Origin: Bacillota bacterium
Lineage (GTDB): Bacteria; Bacillota; Clostridia; Tissierellales; Tissierellaceae
DNA length: 64,000 bases
Direction of reading: 5' to 3'
Assembly (NCBI GenBank): GCA_023388495.1
Contig: JAEWGC010000023.1
Coordinates: forward strand, 1 to 64,000
Part shown: in pieces, positions 62,719 to 64,000 of the stretch
Numbering within the stretch: the stretch's first letter is position 1
Layout: the number at the start of each line of letters is the position of its first letter
The notes under the pieces: model-generated
What the model was told of the DNA's origin: nothing
The model's database searches: none
What the model saw: the letters and a program-made list of their open reading frames with translations, nothing else
Made by a program: the position numbers and the translations under genes

Positions 62719-63966
62719 CTATATTAATTTTGTTCTTATTTCCTCTGGCACTAAACTTCCACCAGTTCCCCAACACATATGAGTTATATTTTCATTTTTA
62801 TATTTTTCCCCAGTAAATATAGGTCCTAAAAATCCCGCTAAAGCTGAAGGTTCTAAGAATATTTTTTCTTCTTCATACAATCCTTTTAGAAAATCATATA
62901 ATCTATAATCATCAATTGTAAAAGCACCCGTTAGTATTTTTTCCATGATTTTACCTACAAAGGAAGAAGGCCTTCCAACGGCTAATCCATCTGCATCAGT
63001 TTTATTATCTAATCCTATATCTTCAACAGAAATTTTATCATGAAGTCCTGAAGCAAGTCCTAATAACATAGCAGGTGAATGGGTTGGCTCCGCGAAGAAA
63101 CATTTTACATTATCTCCATACATAAGTTTAAGTCCATAGGCTACACCTCCGGGACCTCCACCTACACCACAAGGAAGATATACAAAAAGAGGATGCTCCT
63201 CATCAATTATTATTCCCATATCATCAAGCTGTTTTTTAGTTCTCATGCCACCTACAGCATATCCCATAAAAAGATCCTTTGAATTTTCATCATCTATAAA
63301 ATAGGATGTAGGATCGTTATCTGATAAAGCTCTACCCTCTTCTACAGCCTTTGAATAATCTGATGTATATTCAACAACTTTTACACCTCTAGAACGGAGT
63401 AAATTCTTTTTCCACTGTTTAGCATCTTGAGACATATGAACTATTACCTTGAAGCCTACTTTTGCAGAGATTGTCCCTATACTTAAACCAAGATTTCCTG
63501 TACTACCTACCTGAACTGTAAATCCAGAGAAAAACTTCTTAAAATCATCATTGGCCAAAATACTATAATCATCATCTAGTTTTAGAAGACCATTGTCTAT
63601 GGCTAAAGTTTCTGCATGTTTTAATACTTCATATATACCACCACGTGCTTTAATAGATCCAGCTATAGGAAGCAGGTCATCTCTTTTAAGGATTAGATTA
63701 CCATATGTTTTTTTATTGAATTCTTTTTCCATTCGAGTCTTCATATTATCAATTTTAGATACTGGGGATTCAATAATTCCATCTAATACTTCAGGAAACA
63801 CTTTTTTAATATATGGTGCAAATCTTTTAAGTCTATTTTCTGCTTCTAGTACATCATCTAAGGATAGAGGCAATTTGTCTTTGATTGCATCAAAGCTGAT
63901 GTAATTATCATTATACCAGATGACTTCCTTTGCAGCTTTCAATTCATTTAATAATGGAAAATCCAT
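62719..63966 (-). CDS. dsdA: D-serine ammonia-lyase
   Basis: 415 residues. This PLP enzyme converts D-serine to pyruvate and ammonia. The PLP lysine lies in PIAGSIKARGGIYEVL (about residue 107), the phosphate loop is GSTGNLGLSIG, and PCGVGGGPGGVAYG and FAEPTHSPAM are typical. The length is slightly short of E. coli DsdA (442) but complete. GGAGGTTTTT precedes the ATG. D-serine use would fit the D-amino-acid theme at 22-32 kb, though it is not linked to it. Confidence 0.93.
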   Translation of the reverse strand: MDFPLLNELKAAKEVIWYNDNYISFDAIKDKLPLSLDDVLEAENRLKRFAPYIKKVFPEVLDGIIESPVSKIDNMKTRMEKEFNKKTYGNLILKRDDLLPIAGSIKARGGIYEVLKHAETLAIDNGLLKLDDDYSILANDDFKKFFSGFTVQVGSTGNLGLSIGTISAKVGFKVIVHMSQDAKQWKKNLLRSRGVKVVEYTSDYSKAVEEGRALSDNDPTSYFIDDENSKDLFMGYAVGGMRTKKQLDDMGIIIDEEHPLFVYLPCGVGGGPGGVAYGLKLMYGDNVKCFFAEPTHSPAMLLGLASGLHDKISVEDIGLDNKTDADGLAVGRPSSFVGKIMEKILTGAFTIDDYRLYDFLKGLYEEEKIFLEPSALAGFLGPIFTGEKYKNENITHMCWGTGGSLVPEEIRTKLI

Positions 63967-64000
63967 ATAAAAACCTCCAATACAATATTGTTATTTTAAG

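Overview
The window is a low-GC, gene-dense stretch of chromosome from an anaerobic, probably spore-forming Firmicute. The gene set points to the Clostridia/Tissierellia. Reasons: strong AGGAGG-type ribosome binding sites with many GTG and TTG starts, FprA-type flavodiiron protein, selenium-dependent molybdenum hydroxylase maturation genes, a double-cubane cluster reductase, SpmA/SpmB-like proteins, DUF438/hemerythrin proteins and C-GCAxxG-C-C redox proteins. No tRNA, rRNA, CRISPR or prophage was seen. The species assignment is an inference from gene content only.

Layout. 1-2.9 kb: the edge of an insertion sequence, a 5'-truncated selenium/molybdenum hydroxylase gene, xdhC and a double-cubane reductase. 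2.9-14.4 kb: housekeeping genes (pepF, an ABC-F ATPase, a DEAD-box helicase, plsY, threonine aldolase), a PadR/DUF2812 pair with a clear operator, a decayed GGDEF relic, and a three-domain solute-binding/GGDEF/EAL protein. 14.4-22 kb: a redox and metal section: metallochaperone, P-type ATPase and Crp/Fnr regulator behind a palindromic Fnr-like box, then hemerythrin, HflKC and FprA. 22-32.5 kb: peptide and D-amino-acid metabolism (M19 dipeptidase; lysA-alr-M20-M55 operon; a sigma-54 activator; spmA/spmB-like genes with an LD-carboxypeptidase). 32.5-50 kb: mixed genes, including DUF1538 with a tandem PII protein, a LysM repeat protein, DUF438, TDT and YjiH-type transporters, LCP, fni and DUF2207. 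50-56 kb: asd-dapA-dapB, birA, brnQ, bioY. 56-64 kb: a diacylglycerol glycosyltransferase, a GntR/ABC-2 operon, a TPR regulator with a small secreted peptide, a flippase-like protein and D-serine dehydratase.

The most informative regulatory logic readable from the DNA is as follows. (1) Two near-consensus sigma-54 promoters, before lysA (23578-23593) and before the spmA-like gene (30322-30337), each preceded by copies of TTCC-N7-CGGA. They flank the only sigma-54 activator in the window and suggest one local regulon for D-amino-acid/peptide use. (2) A palindrome TTGACCTAGGTCAA centred at -41.5 of a TATAAT promoter drives the metallochaperone/P-type ATPase/Crp-Fnr operon, suggesting positive autoregulation. 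(3) A BirA-type operator overlaps the start site of bioY, 3 kb from birA. (4) Perfect or near-perfect dyads overlap the promoters of the PadR and GntR genes.

The best candidate for an undescribed system is at 60.0-61.5 kb: a TPR protein with a possible degenerate N-terminal helix-turn-helix, followed 20 bp later by a 49-codon gene for a peptide with a signal sequence and a short polar tail. This is the architecture of RRNPP quorum-sensing receptor/peptide pairs. Spo0A-box-like sequences lie upstream.
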